DNA of 64,000 nucleotides from positions 1 through 64,000 of the forward strand of contig NZ_JAUYSS010000029.1 in NCBI RefSeq assembly GCF_030695525.1, given 5' to 3'. The first letter of the stretch is position 1. Each line of letters opens with the position of its first letter. This stretch comes from Daejeonella sp. Its GTDB lineage: Bacteria; Bacteroidota; Bacteroidia; Sphingobacteriales; Sphingobacteriaceae. Positions 47,265 to 56,145 of the stretch are shown here, in pieces. The translations under genes and the position numbers were made by a program. The notes beneath the pieces were generated by a model. The model ran no database searches and was not told the origin of the DNA. It saw only the letters and a program-made list of their open reading frames with translations.

Positions 47265-48056
47265 TTAATAATCTTTATTCAGAAGTTTTTCCAATTCCGA
47301 AAAACTGAGATTCATTTTAACTCTCCCTTGTTTGGCATAGGAGATTTCTCCGGTTTCTTCGGATACAATTATAGCCACAGCATCACTCATTTCAGTAATT
47401 CCTATTCCTGCCCTGTGCCTGAGTCCGAACTGAGGTGGCAGCTTATCGTTTTCTGTAAGCGGTAAGATACTGCTGGCGCATTTGATGCGGTTTTCAGAGA
47501 TAATTACTGCTCCATCATGCAGCGGACTTGTTTTCTGGAAAATGCTTTCCAGTAGTCGCCGGGAAACTTTTGCTTCAATAATTTCTCCGCTATTCTGGTA
47601 AAATTGTTCATCAAAGTATTTAGCAAATACAATTAAAGCACCAGTCCGGCTCTTCTGCAGACTCTTACAGGCATCGATGATTGGCTTAATCCGTATAGAA
47701 TTATTTTTAACAATTTCTTTACTGCCAAAAAGAAAGGACCACCAGGCTTTATTTTTCTGTAGCGATGCATTTCTGCCAATGAGCAGAAGGAATCGCCTGA
47801 TCTCCTGCTGGAATACCACAATTAATGCAATAAATCCAACGCTTACAAATGCCCCCAATAATTCAGTGAGTAATCGCATTTGCGCCTGTTTGACCAGAAT
47901 GTAAACGGCATAAATTATTACCAGTCCGAGCAATATATTCAGCGCAATTGTACCCCTGATCAGGTTGTAGATATAATAAATAATAAGCGCTACCAAAACG
48001 ATATCAAGCAGGTCGAGAAAGCGCAGATTAAGGAAACTAAAGTCAAATCCTTCCAT
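47265..48056 (-). CDS. cdaA: Diadenylate cyclase CdaA
   Basis: Makes cyclic di-AMP from two ATP at the inner membrane. The 263 residues have three N-terminal membrane helices (about 13-33, 36-55 and 68-88), a coiled segment and the DAC domain with the two defining motifs DGA at 181-183 (SPLHDGAVII) and RHR at 213-215 (GLRHRAGIGITE). The protein is complete and lacks the regulatory YbbR partner CdaR in this window. It lies downstream of folP on the minus strand, a pairing common in Bacteroidota. The 102-base gap contains a heptamer array. Confidence 0.95.
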   Translation of the reverse strand: MEGFDFSFLNLRFLDLLDIVLVALIIYYIYNLIRGTIALNILLGLVIIYAVYILVKQAQMRLLTELLGAFVSVGFIALIVVFQQEIRRFLLLIGRNASLQKNKAWWSFLFGSKEIVKNNSIRIKPIIDACKSLQKSRTGALIVFAKYFDEQFYQNSGEIIEAKVSRRLLESIFQKTSPLHDGAVIISENRIKCASSILPLTENDKLPPQFGLRHRAGIGITEMSDAVAIIVSEETGEISYAKQGRVKMNLSFSELEKLLNKDY

Positions 48057-48099
48057 TCTATAAATGTAAATAATAATTGCGATTTGGTTTAGTACTTGG

Positions 48100-48134
48100 T
48101 ATAGAGTATAGAGTATAGAGTATTGAGTATTGAG
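48100..48134. repeat. Heptamer tandem array, 5 units
   Basis: TATAGAG three times followed by TATTGAG twice, the most perfect array in the window, between folP and cdaA. Confidence 0.85.
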
Positions 48135-48158
48135 AAATCGGTAGGAATAAAATTTGCC

Positions 48159-49025
48159 TTATTTATGATGAATATTTAGTTGGTTAACTATTTTGAGGGC
48201 TTCAATGGCTGCTTTAACGTCGTGGACACGAAGAATGTTGGCTCCTTTTAACAGAGCGATCGTATTAGCTGCAGTTGTGCCATTAAGGGCGTGTTCTGCA
48301 TCGGTCTCCAGCAGTTTATAGATCATCGATTTGCGCGAAAGTGCTGCAAGAACCGGATGACCGACAGATTTTAAGTGTTCCAGATTAGCCAGAAGTTCAT
48401 AATTCTGTTCCAGATTTTTCGCAAAACCAAAACCCGGATCAACAATCAGATCATTGACTCCCAAATTTTTTAATTTTTGGATTCTGGAGGCAAAGTATTG
48501 ACAAACTTCTGTTGTAATATCTTCATAATCATTCTCTGATGCCATTGTTTGAGGGTTTCCTTTCATGTGCATCATGATGTAAGGCACATTGAGTTCAGTA
48601 ATGGTTTGAAACATTCCGGGATCCATGGACCCGGCTGAAATATCATTGATAATTGCAGCACCTTCATTCACCGCTGTTCTGGCAATTTCAGATCTGAAGG
48701 TATCAATTGAAAGTATAGCATCCGGAAATTCGCTAACAATAGCCCTTAATACAGGTATCAAACGCTCTGATTCAGTTTTTTCAGAGATATGATCTGCACC
48801 CGGTCTGGATGAATAAGCTCCAATATCTATCAGGTCGGCACCTTCCGATAATATTTGTTCAGTCTTTTTCAGGGCATCATTCAACTGGTTATTTTTGCCT
48901 CCATCATAAAAGGAATCTGGTGTAAGATTCAGGATGCCCATTATTTTGGGCTTTGATAGATCGAGGAGGCTACCCCGAACATTTAAAGTAGATTTTTGCT
49001 GAAAAACTGTATTTTTACCCGCCAT
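48159..49025 (-). CDS. folP: Dihydropteroate synthase
   Basis: Joins p-aminobenzoate to dihydropterin pyrophosphate in folate synthesis; target of sulfonamides. The 288-residue TIM barrel shows MGILNLTPDSFYDGG (NLTPDSF at 33-39), GADLIDIGAYSSRPGAD, NDISAG, DPGFGFAKN and the end LRVHDVKAA. No sul-type insertion is seen. It is followed by cdaA on the same strand and is divergent from DUF1599 (54 bases apart), so a shared intergenic promoter region serves both. Confidence 0.96.
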   Translation of the reverse strand: MAGKNTVFQQKSTLNVRGSLLDLSKPKIMGILNLTPDSFYDGGKNNQLNDALKKTEQILSEGADLIDIGAYSSRPGADHISEKTESERLIPVLRAIVSEFPDAILSIDTFRSEIARTAVNEGAAIINDISAGSMDPGMFQTITELNVPYIMMHMKGNPQTMASENDYEDITTEVCQYFASRIQKLKNLGVNDLIVDPGFGFAKNLEQNYELLANLEHLKSVGHPVLAALSRKSMIYKLLETDAEHALNGTTAANTIALLKGANILRVHDVKAAIEALKIVNQLNIHHK

Positions 49026-49079
49026 GTACTGGCAAAATACCGATTAATTCATGGTTCTAACAAATAAAAAATAAAGGCT

Positions 49080-49619
49080 TTGATTAATAAAACTTCAGCA
49101 GAATACGATAGTGTCATCAAAGTTTGCAGAGAACTTTTTCTAAAAAAAAGTAGCGATTATGGAACTGCATGGCGTATTCTCAGGATATCATCCATAACTG
49201 ACCAGATTTTTATCAAGGCTCAGCGAATCCGGACTCTTGAAGAAAAGAAGGTCTCGAAAGTAGGAGAGAATATTACTTCAGAGTATATTGGAATAGTTAA
49301 TTATTGTATCATTGCGATGATGCAGATGGATCTCGAAAACGATGATAGAACAGAACTTCCGCTTGATGAAGTGGAGATGTATTTTGATAAAAGAGTAAAT
49401 GAGACTAAAGAACTTATGTTTGCCAAGAACCATGATTACGGAGAGGCATGGCGGGATATGCGGATTAGTTCATTGACTGATCTTATATTAATGAAAATTC
49501 TCAGGGTTAAGCAAATTGAAGATAATGCAGGACAGACTCTGGCATCGGAAGGGGTCAGGGCCAATTATCAGGATATGCTTAATTATTCTGTATTTGCATT
49601 AATCAAACTCGGCATTTAA
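49080..49619 (+). CDS. DUF1599 domain protein
   Basis: A 179-residue protein made of two similar halves: SSDYGTAWRILRISSITDQIFIKAQRI and NHDYGEAWRDMRISSLTDLILMKILRV repeat the same pattern (Lys/Asn-x-DYG-x-AWR-x-(L/M)RISS-(I/L)TD). This internal duplication is the DUF1599 family signature; a nucleotide-pyrophosphatase-like all-alpha fold has been suggested for related families, but the function is unknown. The start is a TTG at 49080, the only start that gives the conserved beginning. Divergent from folP and followed by the DoxX gene, an arrangement seen in Bacteroidota. Confidence 0.82.
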   Translation: MINKTSAEYDSVIKVCRELFLKKSSDYGTAWRILRISSITDQIFIKAQRIRTLEEKKVSKVGENITSEYIGIVNYCIIAMMQMDLENDDRTELPLDEVEMYFDKRVNETKELMFAKNHDYGEAWRDMRISSLTDLILMKILRVKQIEDNAGQTLASEGVRANYQDMLNYSVFALIKLGI

Positions 49620-49688
49620 GAATCCGGTTCCAATAGGGTGGATTATATTTCGGTCCTCCCTTATTTATAAACCTTGAATTTTATTTCA

Positions 49689-50504
49689 ATGAAGAAAGCC
49701 TTATTACATTTGCTTAGAGCGATTGTTGGATTGCTCTTTATCTTTTCAGGACTGATCAAGGCGAATGATCCGCTTGGGTTTGGCTATAAGTTGCAGGAGT
49801 ATTTTGAAGTTTTTCACATTGCTTTTCTAAATGATTATGCAACCGTATTTGCAATTTTGCTTTGTACCATTGAAATTGTTCTCGGGGCTCTGCTGCTGCT
49901 CGGTATCCGTTCCCGAAATGTCGCTTCAGGCTTATTGTTAACCATCATTTTCTTTACCTTTCTGACCTTCTACTCGGCCTTTTTTGAGGTAGTTACATCC
50001 TGTGGCTGCTTTGGCGATGCTATTCCACTGACTCCCTGGCAGTCTTTCTCAAAGGATATTGTGTTGCTGATCATGATTCTGTATATCTATAAAAAGCGCA
50101 TTGAGATCATACCTTTGATTAGCAGTGAAAGAGTTCAAAACTGGATCTTAGGATTTGTAGTTCTGCTCTCACTCGGATTTGGTTTGTACACCTATAGTTT
50201 TCTGCCTATTCTTGATTTTTTACCTTATAAAGTCGGAAATAATATTCCCTCATTAATGATCATGCCTCCGGGAGCTCCACAGGATGTATATCAGATCACC
50301 TATATTTTAGAGAATAAAAGTACAGGCGAGACGAAATCATTAACTGATAAAGAATATCTGAGTTCAGGAATCTGGAAGGATAAGAATTGGGAAATTACCG
50401 GAGATCCTGAGAGTAAACTGATTAAAAAGGGCTTTGAAGTAAAGATTAAAGACCTGAAAATTACTGATAGTGGAGGGACTGATTACAATGCTGAGTTTCT
50501 CTAG
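49689..50504 (+). CDS. DoxX/BT_3928-type membrane protein, N-terminal part before an in-frame TAG
   Basis: Residues 1-271 of a BT_3928-like DoxX family protein. Four to five hydrophobic helices are present (for example LLHLLRAIVGLLFIFSGLI and VVTSCGCFGDAIPLTPWQSF with a CGC-F motif, as in MauE/DoxX), then a soluble linker (PGAPQDVYQITYILEN). ATG 49689 is used. Codon 272 is TAG (50502-50504), and the same reading frame continues in a plausible way to 50843. The family is usually longer than 350 residues, so this version is truncated, a pseudogene, or read through. Follows DUF1599 on the same strand. Confidence 0.8.
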   Translation: MKKALLHLLRAIVGLLFIFSGLIKANDPLGFGYKLQEYFEVFHIAFLNDYATVFAILLCTIEIVLGALLLLGIRSRNVASGLLLTIIFFTFLTFYSAFFEVVTSCGCFGDAIPLTPWQSFSKDIVLLIMILYIYKKRIEIIPLISSERVQNWILGFVVLLSLGFGLYTYSFLPILDFLPYKVGNNIPSLMIMPPGAPQDVYQITYILENKSTGETKSLTDKEYLSSGIWKDKNWEITGDPESKLIKKGFEVKIKDLKITDSGGTDYNAEFL

Positions 50505-50522
50505 AACCCGTTCTATAATCTG

Positions 50523-50843
50523 GTGATCGTGGCTTATGACCTATCAAAGACCAATTTGATCGGGATAGGTAATTTGAATGCACTTGCAATCAATGCAGCA
50601 GAGAATTTCAACGTCCGGACCGTATTTCTAACCTCTGGTTCCCCCCGCGATGCAGAGGCCTTCAGCAAAAAAAATAAACTGGTAATGGAGATGTTCTATG
50701 CGGACGCCATTCCGTTGAAAAGCATGGTTAGGGCTAACCCCGGTGTATTATTATTGAAAAATGGGACAGTTGTCAATAAATGGCATTTTCAAAACCTGCC
50801 ATTCTTTGATGAACTGTCAGTAAAATACTTTAGTGTAAATTAA
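50523..50843 (+). pseudogene. Detached C-terminal part of the DoxX/BT_3928-type protein
   Basis: A 106-residue frame continuing the preceding one; the first start is GTG 50523, but the six codons between the TAG and here (NPFYNL) also read like family sequence. The content is a thioredoxin-like C-terminal domain (VVAYDLSKTNLIGIGNLNALAINAAENF ... VRANPGVLLLKNGTVVNKWHF, without redox Cys). I interpret it as the remnant of one 384-codon gene 49689-50843. An independent gene starting at GTG cannot be excluded, but there is no good ribosome-binding site. Confidence 0.7.
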
Positions 50844-50947
50844 AAATCAGTACATCAAAACTGGTCAATTTTATAAACAATCAATAGCTCAATGCATTAA
50901 CAGATGTTATTCGCTCTGTGGTCAAATATTAAAGGAGAAAAAATTTT

Positions 50948-51451
50948 ATGAAGGTATTCCTGATTGGATTTATGGGTAGTGGAAAGACAACCATTGGAAA
51001 AAAACTAGCTAATTATTTAAAATATGAATTCATCGATCTCGATAAGTTAATTGAATCTAAGGCAGGGTTGAGTATCGTCAATTATTTTGAACTTCACGGT
51101 GAAGGGGCATTCCGCGCTTTGGAGCGTGATGTTTTGCAAAAATCTGAATTTCCTGAGAATGTTATTATCGCTACTGGTGGAGGAGCGCCCTGCTTTGGGG
51201 ATAATATGGAATGGATGAATAAAAATGGGTTGGTGGCTTATCTTTCCCTGTCGCCGAAGGCTCTGGCAAGTCGCCTGGAGCATTCTAAAATCGATCGTCC
51301 ATTAATCCGCCATTTGAAAGGGGCTGAGCTCATCGAATTTATAAGCAGCAAGCTTCAGGAGCGTGAAGTATTTTATAATCAGGCTAAGTATGTGGTTAGC
51401 GCCAGTGACCTTACTGCCGAGCGTTTATCTTTTTATTTGAATTTGGGGTAA
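50948..51451 (+). CDS. aroK: Shikimate kinase
   Basis: Phosphorylates shikimate in the aromatic amino acid pathway. The 167 residues have Walker A GFMGSGKTT at 7-15, the DLD motif in FIDLDKLIESKAG for shikimate binding, GEGAFRALERDVL, IATGGGAPC and the LID region in KIDRPLIR. AAAGGAG at 50931-50937 is a rare clear ribosome-binding site for this window, 10 bases before the ATG. It stands alone. Confidence 0.95.
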   Translation: MKVFLIGFMGSGKTTIGKKLANYLKYEFIDLDKLIESKAGLSIVNYFELHGEGAFRALERDVLQKSEFPENVIIATGGGAPCFGDNMEWMNKNGLVAYLSLSPKALASRLEHSKIDRPLIRHLKGAELIEFISSKLQEREVFYNQAKYVVSASDLTAERLSFYLNLG

Positions 51452-51521
51452 AATGAATCTGGAATTCTTAGCCTAATCTTGGTTCAGGTTTAGGTAGAGA
51501 CATTCAAACAAATGTATAGGC

Positions 51522-51824
51522 TTATTTTTCTTTGATTCTGTTCTTTAAATCCATTTGTCCATGGAGAATCCGTATGATTTCTATTTTATTGCCTTCAATC
51601 CTGCGGTAAAAAATGATATGTCTCCCGGCTTTGATACCCAATAGGTTTTGGGTTATTTCTGAATAGTCTTTGCCTAAACTGGGTTTTCTTGCAAGCTCCT
51701 GGCAATTCTCCAAAAGCATATTATAATAGATGTCTGCTTGATTTTCAGACCATTTATTAATGGTATAATTCCAAATCTGAGTTAGGTCTTCAACTGCTTT
51801 ATTTGTAAATCTATAACCGGACAT
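51522..51824 (-). CDS. parE: ParE/RelE-type toxin
   Basis: A 100-residue toxin of the RelE/ParE superfamily: FTNKAVEDLTQIWNYTINKWSENQADIYYNMLLENCQELARKPSLGKDYSEI-type helices followed by GIKAGRHIIFYRRIEGNKIEIIRILHGQMDL. The IEIIRILHGxMD ending is typical of ParE, which poisons gyrase. It overlaps the antitoxin gene by one base (TAATG), the usual antitoxin-first layout. ParE assignment is by length and the RILHGxMD pattern. Confidence 0.9.
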   Translation of the reverse strand: MSGYRFTNKAVEDLTQIWNYTINKWSENQADIYYNMLLENCQELARKPSLGKDYSEITQNLLGIKAGRHIIFYRRIEGNKIEIIRILHGQMDLKNRIKEK

Positions 51825-52090
51825 TACGGTTTGTCTACCTTAACTTGATTCAGGGCAGTTTTCATTTTTTCTAAATGTAATACAGGATTGAAATCATCAG
51901 CAATGCCGCTCTCAATCCCTTCCTGAATGGCTGTTCGAAGAGCAAAAAGCTTATTTTCTTCTTCTTCCAAAAGCCTTAATCCCGCTCTGACTACTTCACT
52001 TACATTTTTATATCGCCCGGAAGATATCCTGCTTTGAATAAAATCATCAAAATAGTCTCCTATTGATATTGAGGTGTTTCTATTCATCAT
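51824..52090 (-). CDS. parD: ParD-type antitoxin
   Basis: An 88-residue antitoxin with an N-terminal ribbon-helix-helix (NTSISIGDYFDDFIQSRISSGRYKNVSEVVRAGLRLLEEEE) and a C-terminal toxin-binding tail (GIADDFNPVLHLEKMKTAL). It binds and neutralises the toxin and probably represses its own promoter. ATG 52090 or 52087 are both possible. The pair is isolated between aroK and the ribosome factor gene and is probably a chromosomal module. Confidence 0.9.
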   Translation of the reverse strand: MMNRNTSISIGDYFDDFIQSRISSGRYKNVSEVVRAGLRLLEEEENKLFALRTAIQEGIESGIADDFNPVLHLEKMKTALNQVKVDKP

Positions 52091-52315
52091 TTATTATTTT
52101 TTATTAAAGTTACCAATAATTGGTATAATGTGATAAGATTTAAATTAATTGGGCTAGTAAAATTTCAATTCAGGTATTTTTTAACGTTTGGCATCTACAA
52201 GCAGGCAGGATAATTATACGCCTGAACTTATTTAGGCTCCCTGACATTTATACCTTATGTCTTATAGGATGGTAATATTAGAAACCACCAAAGACGGGAT
52301 TTAAATTGGCATGTT

Positions 52316-52342
52316 CAAAAATGAGGTAGCCCTAAAGCTACC
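52316..52342 (-). terminator. Intrinsic terminator of the BaeRF gene
   Basis: GGTAGC / GCTACC 6-bp stem with a 6-base loop, followed on the minus strand by a T-rich run (TCATTTTTG). 19 bases after the stop codon. Confidence 0.7.
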
Positions 52343-52360
52343 CATATTAGCATCCTTTGC

Positions 52361-53440
52361 TTAATATCTCGTTTTTAACACTATTTCACCCAAATCTTTT
52401 ATTTCATCCTGAGATGTAAAAAACACTCGGCCTTTCTTTGCTAATACTTCCCATGCGATTTTGCTTGTAATATCCTCAATAGCATCTTGATTAGCCCTGT
52501 CATCTGTCAATTCGAAAGTTCTGTCACTTGTCATTATTACAGGCTGGGAAAAGTCTTCATGAACTATTAATAAATCACCACGACCATCAATCGATGCCTG
52601 ATAGATTTCTTGTAAATCAGTCAAAACTGCAGCACCAGCAATTGCTTCTTTGATTTCAGAAATTGCTTTGCTTCTTCGTTCTGTTTGCAGGGATTTTATG
52701 ATCTCCCATGCCTGTTTCACGAGTTGGTGATTAGCTATATTGTTATAATCAATAGCTGCATAACCAATGTACATGGATGGCTTGTCAGCTACTTGTTGCA
52801 AACGGCTATAGTTGTCTCCAGTACAAATGACGAGACAATTTAGCTCTGTTTCATTGTGGACTTTTACAAGTGCTTTGTCTACTTTATTTAAATATTCACG
52901 AACCAAATCGTCTAAATATTTTGGGTCACTGCCTTTGCCGGAATGTGTGTTATAATGTGGGTTTTCAGCAAAAGGAAACTCTTCGGTTCTTATTTCCTGT
53001 ACAAGTTCATCATTCAAAGCTTCATACAATTGCACACCACTTTGTGAGAGCATCATCAGTAAATAATTCTCACTTCTATTATACGATTTGATAATAGAAC
53101 GTAAAGCGAAACTGCTTGATATTTGCACACCTTCATTACTTGTTTTCCAGGAAGATTTTATTATTTCTTTAGTTTGGTTTGATAAAAAGATATGCAAACT
53201 GTCAAAGTTATGGTTTATATCTATTTCCTTAGCTAGCTCTTCAATTTTTTCTAAAAGTGCGGCAACGGGTCTTTTTCCAAAACCGGCAATTACTCTTTCT
53301 TCGGCCTCTTTTAAAAGATTTTTCAGCATTACTTCATCCTTGACATTGTCAGGATGAGTACGGTGAGTGTTGAGCGAAATACTTACACATGGTTGGTTTT
53401 TCTCGGCTGCTAATTTTTGTAACTGGTCTTTAATTGTCAT
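52361..53440 (-). CDS. Bacterial archaeo-eukaryotic release-factor-like protein (BaeRF/Balon type)
   Basis: A 359-residue protein resembling bacterial aeRF1-related factors (BaeRF family 3). This family includes Balon, the ribosome hibernation factor described in Psychrobacter that enters the A site of idle ribosomes. The N-terminal third (LQKLAAEKNQPCVSISLNTHRTHPDNVKDEVMLKNLLKEAE) and the middle (LLMMLSQSGVQLYEALNDELVQEI, FPFAENPHYNTHSGKGSDPKYLDDLVREYLNKVDKAL) fit. There is no GGQ tripeptide, so peptide release is not expected; HSGKGS (about residues 166-171) occupies the tip region. Not next to hpf or rmf genes. Monocistronic. Confidence 0.75.
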   Translation of the reverse strand: MTIKDQLQKLAAEKNQPCVSISLNTHRTHPDNVKDEVMLKNLLKEAEERVIAGFGKRPVAALLEKIEELAKEIDINHNFDSLHIFLSNQTKEIIKSSWKTSNEGVQISSSFALRSIIKSYNRSENYLLMMLSQSGVQLYEALNDELVQEIRTEEFPFAENPHYNTHSGKGSDPKYLDDLVREYLNKVDKALVKVHNETELNCLVICTGDNYSRLQQVADKPSMYIGYAAIDYNNIANHQLVKQAWEIIKSLQTERRSKAISEIKEAIAGAAVLTDLQEIYQASIDGRGDLLIVHEDFSQPVIMTSDRTFELTDDRANQDAIEDITSKIAWEVLAKKGRVFFTSQDEIKDLGEIVLKTRY

Positions 53441-53683
53441 AACGTATTTTTTTTAATATTCACATCTTACAGCTTTGTTGAATTTTCAAAATACCTGAAT
53501 TTGAAATATAGGATATTGTTGGACAACAATGCCCTAAACACATAATATACCCTTTTTTAACTAAAAATGCAAGCATTTTTGAGATTATTAAAACAGGATC
53601 GTCAATAATCTTAAAAAGAAGAATAGCCCCCTGACAGGAATTCTGAATTTTAGAAACGGGGGCATTCAGAATTATTGACTAAT

Positions 53684-54193
53684 TCAACTCAAATAAACCG
53701 CATCATCCTTTGATTTATCATTCATCACCACCTCAATATGCTCCTTGACAAGTGTGGACATTTCCAAACCCGTGAAATCAGAAGATATAGGAAAATTGCG
53801 GTGACTACGGTCGATCAGGACCAGTGTTCTTAATTTTTTTAAGGGGATGTCGATGAATACTCCAAGTCCGTAAGCTAATGTACGACCGCTGTTTAGTACA
53901 TCATCAACCAGAATAACAACCTTATTTTTCACCATATTGATATCGATATCCGAACTGGCCTGAAGGTGGGAACTGTCTTTGTCAATATCAATCTTCATCA
54001 GGGTAACTTTAATTTCTGAAATAGATTCAATGACTTTTTTCAACCGTTTGGCAATGATGTAACCTTGTTCTATGATTCCTGCAAGAACAATTTCCTTTTC
54101 ATTCAGGTTATCCTCCAGAATCTGATAGGCCATCCGATCGATCTTCTGCTTAATCTGTGTATTAGTAAGTACCAGTAATTTTTTAACAGCCAT
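53684..54193 (-). CDS. Phosphoribosyltransferase (PyrR/Hpt-like)
   Basis: A 169-residue type I PRTase. The PRPP motif VVILVDDVLNSGRT spans about residues 92-105, an acidic pair followed by NSGRTL; upstream is GIIEQGYIIAKRL. Bases usually acted on are hypoxanthine, guanine or uracil; PyrR family members also bind mRNA. The length and VDDVLNSGRTLAYG context suit PyrR, but the usual PyrR neighbours (pyrimidine genes) are absent, so the substrate is uncertain. Confidence 0.82.
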   Translation of the reverse strand: MAVKKLLVLTNTQIKQKIDRMAYQILEDNLNEKEIVLAGIIEQGYIIAKRLKKVIESISEIKVTLMKIDIDKDSSHLQASSDIDINMVKNKVVILVDDVLNSGRTLAYGLGVFIDIPLKKLRTLVLIDRSHRNFPISSDFTGLEMSTLVKEHIEVVMNDKSKDDAVYLS

Positions 54194-54291
54194 TTTTTTT
54201 TCTCAAATTTCGATATAAATTACATATTCCTGTGTAAATCTTACTATTTATTCTTTGAATATTTTTTTAAGAAACCAATCAAAATCATATT

Positions 54292-54690
54292 CTATTGATA
54301 TGGAAAGAAAATAAAGTTGGCTCCTTCAGGAACAATGACAAAGACGCACATAAATTTGTATGGGTCTTTATATTGTTTGATGAACCTTTCCTTTTTATCA
54401 GCCTGAATAAGTCCTTTTTCAGAAAATTCTTCCACTGTGGAAGCATGAATGCTCCAGCCGGTATTCAGTTCATTTCGGTCTAAAATTGGTTCACCCAATT
54501 TTACTTCATGCTGATGGGCAATAAAAATCGGAAATTCTGAAATGCCTTCAACCATGATTTCGATGGCTACTTCTTTAAGCGACTCATTGTAAAACTTCAG
54601 ATCAGTTTCAAGACTCTTTAGCGGACTTTCTTTTGGTTTATTATTCCCTTCACTGTTTTCTTCAGGATTAAGCAGGTCTTTGATTTCCAT
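54292..54690 (-). CDS. Conserved hypothetical protein, 132 residues
   Basis: Unknown. The first 25 residues are acidic and disordered (LLNPEENSEGNNKPKESPL), followed by an alpha/beta core with hydrophobic segments (EIMVEGISEFPIFIAHQHEV, MCVFVIVPEGANFIFFPYQ). The Phe/Ile-rich C-terminus resembles the closing strands of a small barrel but is too short to be a membrane anchor. No catalytic motif is visible. It lies between rlmD and the phosphoribosyltransferase, minus strand, 45 bases after rlmD's stop side, so it may be cotranscribed with rlmD. Confidence 0.7.
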   Translation of the reverse strand: MEIKDLLNPEENSEGNNKPKESPLKSLETDLKFYNESLKEVAIEIMVEGISEFPIFIAHQHEVKLGEPILDRNELNTGWSIHASTVEEFSEKGLIQADKKERFIKQYKDPYKFMCVFVIVPEGANFIFFPYQ

Positions 54691-54735
54691 TGCAATTTAA
54701 TTTATTGTGCCTGGTAATTTAGGCTGTCTTTTGAT

Positions 54736-56145
54736 CTATTCCTTAAATGTAAGCAGTACTACATTCTCTACATGTTGTGTATGCGGAAACATATCCACAG
54801 GTTTGATTCTTCCCACATCGTATTTTGCTTTGAGTAATTCAATATCCCTTGCCTGTGTTGCTGCATTACAGCTTACATAGACTATTTTTTCAGCTTCCAC
54901 CTCAAGCAAACGTTTTACCACATCAGCATGCATACCTGCACGAGGGGGGTCGGTAATCACCACATCAGGTTTGCCATGAGTTTTGATAAAATCTTCGTTC
55001 AGAATATCTTTCATATCCCCGGCAAAAAAGCTGGTGTTTTTAATTCCATTAATTTCGGAATTGATCTTTGCATCTTCAATCGCGGTAGGAACATACTCAA
55101 TACCTACTACCTCCCTTACTTTTCCGGCAATGAAATTGGCAATGGTGCCAGCACCGGTATAGAGGTCATAAACAAGTTCATCACCTTTAAAACCGGCGAA
55201 ATCACGTGCTATTTTATAGAGTTCAAAGGCCTGTGCAGAATTGGTCTGGTAAAATGATTTCGGACCAATTTTAAATTTTAATCCGTCCATATTTTCAAAA
55301 ATATGATCTGCTCCTTTGTAGGTATGGATGTCCTGATCGAATATCGTATCGTTTTTTTTATGATTAACGATGTAAAGTAAAGAGTTAATGGTTGAGAACT
55401 CTGAAGCTATGAATTTCATCATTCCCTCAATTTGTTCTTCATCCGCATAAGCAAATACAACAATTACCATTAATTCACCTGTGCTTGAAGTGCGAATGAT
55501 CAGATTTCGGAGCGCTCCCTCATGATTTCTCAGATTGTAAAAAGAAATTTCAGCTTTAAGCGCGTACTCCCTCACCTTGTTTCTGATCTCATTCGATGGA
55601 TCAGCCTGCAGATAACAATGATTAATATCCAGGATCTTATCAAAACGTCCGGGAATATGATAACCCAGCGCATTCATTTCCATGGTTTCATCACTCCGCA
55701 TATCACCATCCATCAGCCAGCGTTTATTTGAAAATGTATATTCCAGTTTATTCCTGTAATAGCGTGACTCTGCAGATCCCAGAATTGGTTCCATGTTGGA
55801 TACATCTACTTTGGCCAGCCTTTGTAATGCATCACTCACACTCTTTTGCTTAAAAAGCAGTTGTGCATCATAAGTCAGGTGCTGCCATTTACAGCCTCCA
55901 CATACACCAAAGTGTTCGCAAAAATGCTCGGTACGATGAACAGAAGGTTTGACGAGATTATGGATCTTTCCCTCGTAGAATTTTTTCTTTCTTCTTATTA
56001 ATTCAACATCAACAAGGTCACCGGGAACAGCTTTATCAATGAAAATAACCAGATCATCTGATTTACCTACACCTTTACCCTCTTCGGCAATATCAATTAC
56101 CTCTATATTCTCCAAAAATTTTTTGTCGGCCGGAATTTTTTTCAT
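54736..56145 (-). CDS. rlmD: 23S rRNA (uracil-5-)-methyltransferase RlmD/RumA
   Basis: Makes m5U in 23S rRNA (U1939 in E. coli numbering). The 469-residue protein contains an N-terminal TRAM-like domain (KGVGKSDDLVIFIDKAVPGDLVDVELI), the 4Fe-4S cysteines (CEHFGVCGGCKWQHL), the SAM-binding LVYDLYTGAGTIANFIA and the catalytic VYVSCNAATQARDIELL. The ATG at 56145 is preferred over the non-ATG start at 56154. By sequence it could also be the m5U747 enzyme RlmC; the cluster Cys spacing leaves both open. Confidence 0.9.
   Translation of the reverse strand: MKKIPADKKFLENIEVIDIAEEGKGVGKSDDLVIFIDKAVPGDLVDVELIRRKKKFYEGKIHNLVKPSVHRTEHFCEHFGVCGGCKWQHLTYDAQLLFKQKSVSDALQRLAKVDVSNMEPILGSAESRYYRNKLEYTFSNKRWLMDGDMRSDETMEMNALGYHIPGRFDKILDINHCYLQADPSNEIRNKVREYALKAEISFYNLRNHEGALRNLIIRTSSTGELMVIVVFAYADEEQIEGMMKFIASEFSTINSLLYIVNHKKNDTIFDQDIHTYKGADHIFENMDGLKFKIGPKSFYQTNSAQAFELYKIARDFAGFKGDELVYDLYTGAGTIANFIAGKVREVVGIEYVPTAIEDAKINSEINGIKNTSFFAGDMKDILNEDFIKTHGKPDVVITDPPRAGMHADVVKRLLEVEAEKIVYVSCNAATQARDIELLKAKYDVGRIKPVDMFPHTQHVENVVLLTFKE

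Noticed and set aside
53580-53683. GCCCCC/GGGGGC hairpin after the phosphoribosyltransferase as a terminator
   Set aside because: The loop is over 30 bases and the T run is weak; not clear enough to list as a terminator.
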